This document shows positions 61,204 to 64,000 of a DNA stretch of 64,000 nt, piece by piece (position 1 is the first letter of the stretch; each line of letters starts with the position of its first letter). Under the pieces are notes generated by a model. That model did no database searches and was not told the DNA's origin. It saw only the letters and a program-made list of their open reading frames with translations. The position numbers were made by a program, and so were the translations under genes. The stretch comes from Blepharisma stoltei (Eukaryota > Ciliophora > Heterotrichea > Heterotrichida > Blepharismidae), in NCBI GenBank assembly GCA_914767885.1, contig CAJZBQ010000021.1, positions 124,001-188,000 on the forward strand, in the 5' to 3' direction.

Positions 61204-63160
61204 ATGACTACTTTGAAAGGATCTTATAGAATTATAAGGCCTCTTGGGTCTGGAACTTTTGCAAAAGTTAAACGTAAGTTTTAAGTAGTCGGTGAACATT
61301 TAATCACTAATCAAAAAGTTGCAGTGAAAATAATAAAGCGAAGCTTGATATCTGAACAGCATTTATATATAAAAATACAAAGGGAAATAAAAATCCTAAA
61401 AATACTTCATCATCCTCATATAATAAAGCTGTATGACGTTATTTATACTGAAAAAGAAATTATTTTGATTTTAGAGTATGTTTCTGGTGGAGAGCTATAC
61501 ACACTGATTGAAAAAGGAAGGCTACAAGAAAATGAAGCAAGAAAATATTTTCAACAAATAATTTCAGCTATCTCTTACTGTCACCAGCGGCGGGTCACAC
61601 ATCGAGACATCAAGCCAGAAAATCTTTTTTTAGATGAAGATTCTAATATAAAAATCGGGGATTTTGGGTTATCAAATATTATAAGAGACGGCGTTTTTTT
61701 CAAAACTGCCTGTGGGTCGCCAAATTATGCAGCCCCAGAAGTCATTGCTGGATGCCGCTACTGTGGCCCTGAAGCTGACGTATGAAGTATAGGTGTAGTT
61801 CTTTACGCATTACTAGCTGGCTACCTTCCTTTTGACGAAAACAGCATCTCATCGCTTTTTTCAAAAATAAAAAGTAATTCATAATCAGACGCAAAATTTG
61901 ACATGCCTCATCATTTTTCAAGGCAAGTCAAAGATTTAATCAAAAGAATGATAACTGCAGACCCAGTATCAAGAATTACAATAATGCAAATAAAAGAGCA
62001 TCCTTGATATAAAACTGATTTACCTTTGCATTTGTCTATTACTGATTTAAATTTAGATGCAATTGATAATACTGATTTACTATCAATATATAGAGCTTAT
62101 AGATATCATAGTGAAATTGATGAAGAAATTTTAAATAATTGTCTGAAATATGCAGAATTGCAAGATTATGCAAATGATAAAGAAAATATTAAGAAAAATA
62201 TTATTAGAAGGAAATATGACCCATTCTCAGTCACTTATGAAATCCTTTTAAATACTAAGCTTACTCCCCCCCCCCCCCCTCCGTGAGCGAACAAAAAAAT
62301 TTTGTTCGCTCACGGAGGGGGTTAATTTTTTTTTTTTAAAAAAATTTATATATAAATTTTATAAAAAAATATTTTTTTCGAAATTTAAAAAAATCCTAAT
62401 TTGCAAAAATTGGAAAGCAAATATTAATTTAATTTGCAAAATTTATGTTTTAAAACGCAATTTGTTTAAAATTAAACAGAATTAGCTCTAGATTTCATTA
62501 TACTAATTATCACTTATATATCAAAATTTTTTTCCATTAAAATTTTTTCTATTAAAAAAATTTTTGTTCACTCACGGAGGGTGGGTTTTTGGTCAAAAAA
62601 TGGCGATTTTTCTAATGGTTTTGTTCGCTCACGGAGGGGGGGGGGGGGGAGTTAGAGAAAAAAGAATTGGGCTTGATAAAAGTAATATAGAACTAAAGCC
62701 GACTTTTAAAAATTCCAGATCGTTTATGATATCTGAGGGGATTGAAAATATGGAAAATTTTATTTATTTGGGGGAATCGAACCCTACAAATGATGCTATA
62801 AGTGAGCCTCATAACTGAAGTTATTGCATAAGGACTAAGAGAGAATCTTATACGCTGATGTGCTTATTATTTAATTATTTTAGAGAATGTCAATTAGAAT
62901 GAAAATTAATTAGCAATTTTAATATAAGGGCAAGATCTGTGGGGTATCAGGTACTCATTGATAGGCTGGCTGACCAAAAGCCTATATCGCCTATTATGTA
63001 TGGGAAAATTATTAAATTTGATATAGTCATTTATAAGGTAAGAATTATTTAGTACGGAGATAGTTTTGCTCTGGATTGTTTACAAATAGAAGGGCAAACA
63101 ATGGTATTTTTGGATACAGTTATATATCTGAATAATAAACTTAATAATTTGGTAGATTAA
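61204..63160 (+). CDS. SNF1/AMPK alpha-type protein kinase
   Basis: 506 aa after removing three 15-nt introns and a 391-bp insert (507 codons). MTTLKGSYRIIRPLGSGTFA, K in VAVKIIK, catalytic loop HRDIKPENLFL, DFGLSN, activation loop FFKTACGSPNYAAPEV with the phosphorylatable Thr of AMPK/SNF1, and ADVWSIGVVLYALLAGYLPF with Trp from UGA. The tail ends SFALDCLQIEGQTMVFLDTV, like the KA1-type C-terminus. Introns at 61274, 61874 and 63038 remove in-frame stops. It likely acts as the catalytic subunit of an energy-sensing or CAMK-group kinase. Beta and gamma subunits are not in the window. Confidence 0.92.
61274..61288 (+). other. 15-nt intron in SNF1-type kinase
   Basis: GTAAGTTTTAAGTAG, containing an in-frame TAA; removal gives FAKVKLGEHLIT. 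Confidence 0.9.
61874..61888 (+). other. 15-nt intron in SNF1-type kinase
   Basis: GTAATTCATAATCAG; removal gives FSKIKNAKFDMPHH. Confidence 0.9.
62264..62654. mobile_element. Family B MITE-like IES (391 bp), youngest-looking copy
   Basis: Between TA 62262-62263 and 62653-62654. Termini are a run of C and a run of G flanking CTCCGTGAGCGAAC and its complement, with a second inner inverted copy at 62278-62320. Excision gives LNTKLREKRIGLDK in the kinase. Confidence 0.92.
63038..63052 (+). other. 15-nt intron in SNF1-type kinase
   Basis: GTAAGAATTATTTAG; removal gives FDIVIYKYGDSFALD. Confidence 0.9.
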
Positions 63161-63217
63161 TATATAAAGAATTTTCCTTATTAAATGCTGCATGCTGATG
63201 TAATTTATTGGGAAATA

Positions 63218-64000
63218 TTAATTATCATTTAAAGAAATGGCTTGTGATGGGTTATCATGAACTTGCTCCACATGAGAAGTTGTGATTTTATACTTTTTCT
63301 TAATAATTTTATTTTTTTCAACATCTTCACTACTCATACTAATTTGCATATAAGAAGGTAATGAGCAGTTGATATCTTTTTCCCTTGGCAGTTCTTTAGT
63401 AAAATCACAGATTTTAGGTTTTTTTTCTACTAAATCATATTTGACTGGGTAATTTGTTTCAGGACTAGGATCATCATTTTTAAATAGCTCTTCTCTCTTT
63501 GGCATTTTTTCAAATTTAATTGATTTTACCAATTTTGGCAAAATTTTTTCTTTATTTGGTGTATATTCAGGCTGAAACTCAGGAATATTAAAAATTTCTG
63601 CCCTGGGGCTATATTTCCTCAAGTCTGGAGAGCTTGTTTTTCTATATAATCCTTACACAAATTTACTTGTAGACTCTTCAGAAAAATCAACTGAGCTGAA
63701 TCTAGTTTTATTAATAAAATCACGAAGCCCATCAAAAATAGGTTTCCTTTCTAGTTGTTTATCAAAGGGAATCCCATTTATTTTTCTCTTTTTCTTTTTA
63801 GTTTTTGGTTCAATGACTATTGATCTTTCAGTTACGAATTCGATTTTTGTTGGTCTTTTATTTTTTGGGATAGAGTAAGCAGCTTCATGTTTGTGAACTA
63901 ATGAATAATTTATGTCATAGGCTCCAAAAGTCCTGCATCCTTCTTCTGATATCTAGATATATGGTACATTAAATACAGAAAAATGAGATCTGTCAGGACC
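63218..64000 (-). CDS. SHIPPO/sperm-tail-repeat-like protein, partial
   Basis: The gene enters from the right edge. Two 15-nt introns, GTAAGGATTATATAG (63642-63656) and GTACCATATATCTAG (63953-63967), remove in-frame stops. The protein has spaced Pro/Gly/Tyr/Lys repeats (FGAYDINYSLVHKHEAAYSI, FNIPEFQPEYTPNKEKI, DPSPETNYPVKYDLVEKK) resembling STPGR (SHIPPO) repeats of ciliary microtubule-binding proteins. It is basic and ends NPSQAISLNDN. The repeat resemblance is by eye, so the ciliary assignment is tentative. Confidence 0.55.
63642..63656 (-). other. 15-nt intron
   Basis: GTAAGGATTATATAG on the minus strand; removal gives STSKFVKTSSPDLRKYS. Confidence 0.8.
63953..63967 (-). other. 15-nt intron
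   Basis: GTACCATATATCTAG on the minus strand; removal gives SVFNISEEGCRTFGAY. Confidence 0.8.

Noticed and set aside
656-62654. Repeated CTCCGTGAGCGAAC and CCATCCTTGATCG motifs as a CRISPR-like array
   Set aside because: They are terminal inverted repeats of MITE-like inserts, not regularly spaced, and the organism is eukaryotic.
1-64000. tRNA or rRNA genes
   Set aside because: I looked for T-loop (GTTCGAATC-like) and conserved rRNA segments and found none with a foldable context; the GC-rich inserts did not give a convincing cloverleaf by eye.

Overview
This is an AT-rich window from a ciliate germline (micronuclear) or partly unprocessed genome, most likely the heterotrich Blepharisma or a close relative. 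Three things seen in the sequence support this. (1) UGA reads as tryptophan throughout: it falls at conserved Trp positions of UPF1, rhomboid protease, SNF1 kinase, NDUFB7 and others, while genes end at UAA or UAG. (2) Introns are 15-16 nt (GT...AG). (3) Nearly every conserved gene is broken by TA-bounded inserts whose removal, leaving one TA, restores an open frame. For 13 genes the corrected length is an exact multiple of three (for example the IP3-receptor-like channel gives 2739 codons after removing eight inserts). These inserts behave as internal eliminated sequences (IESs). The species call is inference; the code, introns and inserts are read directly.

Layout: UPF1 helicase (minus, runs off the left edge); TMEM8-like, GST-like and FAM241-like genes (minus); a 1.5-kb retroelement-like insert; a 9.5-kb IP3-receptor-like channel with EF-hands (plus, 8500-18022); a homeodomain gene; two unknown genes; rhomboid protease; an FHA-domain protein and a truncated paralogue; a cluster of small unknown genes; a PH+LRR protein; a 7.8-kb fused P4-ATPase/guanylyl cyclase (minus, 32626-40400); NDUFB7; a pseudokinase-ANTH-like-kinase protein; TRAPPC1; glycyl-tRNA synthetase; TAF10; purine nucleoside phosphorylase followed by a divergent double PNP-like protein; a large disordered protein; an E2 enzyme; two small genes; an SNF1/AMPK-type kinase; and a ciliary-type repeat protein entering from the right edge. 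Genes are packed tightly: 20 bp or less often separates neighbours once inserts are ignored.

The inserts fall into classes. Family A (about 510-560 bp, termini near CCCATCCTTGATCGAACGA) occurs twice in inverted orientation and still carries a short reading frame resembling a transposase tail. Family B (213-462 bp, termini near TTCGCTCACGGAGGG) has at least seven copies. Family C (about 303 bp, termini near CTCCCCTTTAAATTGG) has at least four. Seven inserts are near-perfect hairpins with TATA ends. Eight or more are GC-rich, promoterless-looking, SINE/LINE-like elements that often begin near ATGG and end in TTAAT/GTAA-rich tails; most are flanked by 10-17 bp direct repeats that themselves contain a TA. 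The rest are short unique IESs of 44-110 bp.

The genes form no single pathway; this is an ordinary housekeeping and signalling neighbourhood (Ca2+ release, cGMP, kinases, mRNA decay, translation, purine salvage). The novelty is in how the germline copy is interrupted: retroelements whose target-site duplications supply the TA excision points, an insert inside a 15-nt intron, and an insert nested in another insert.
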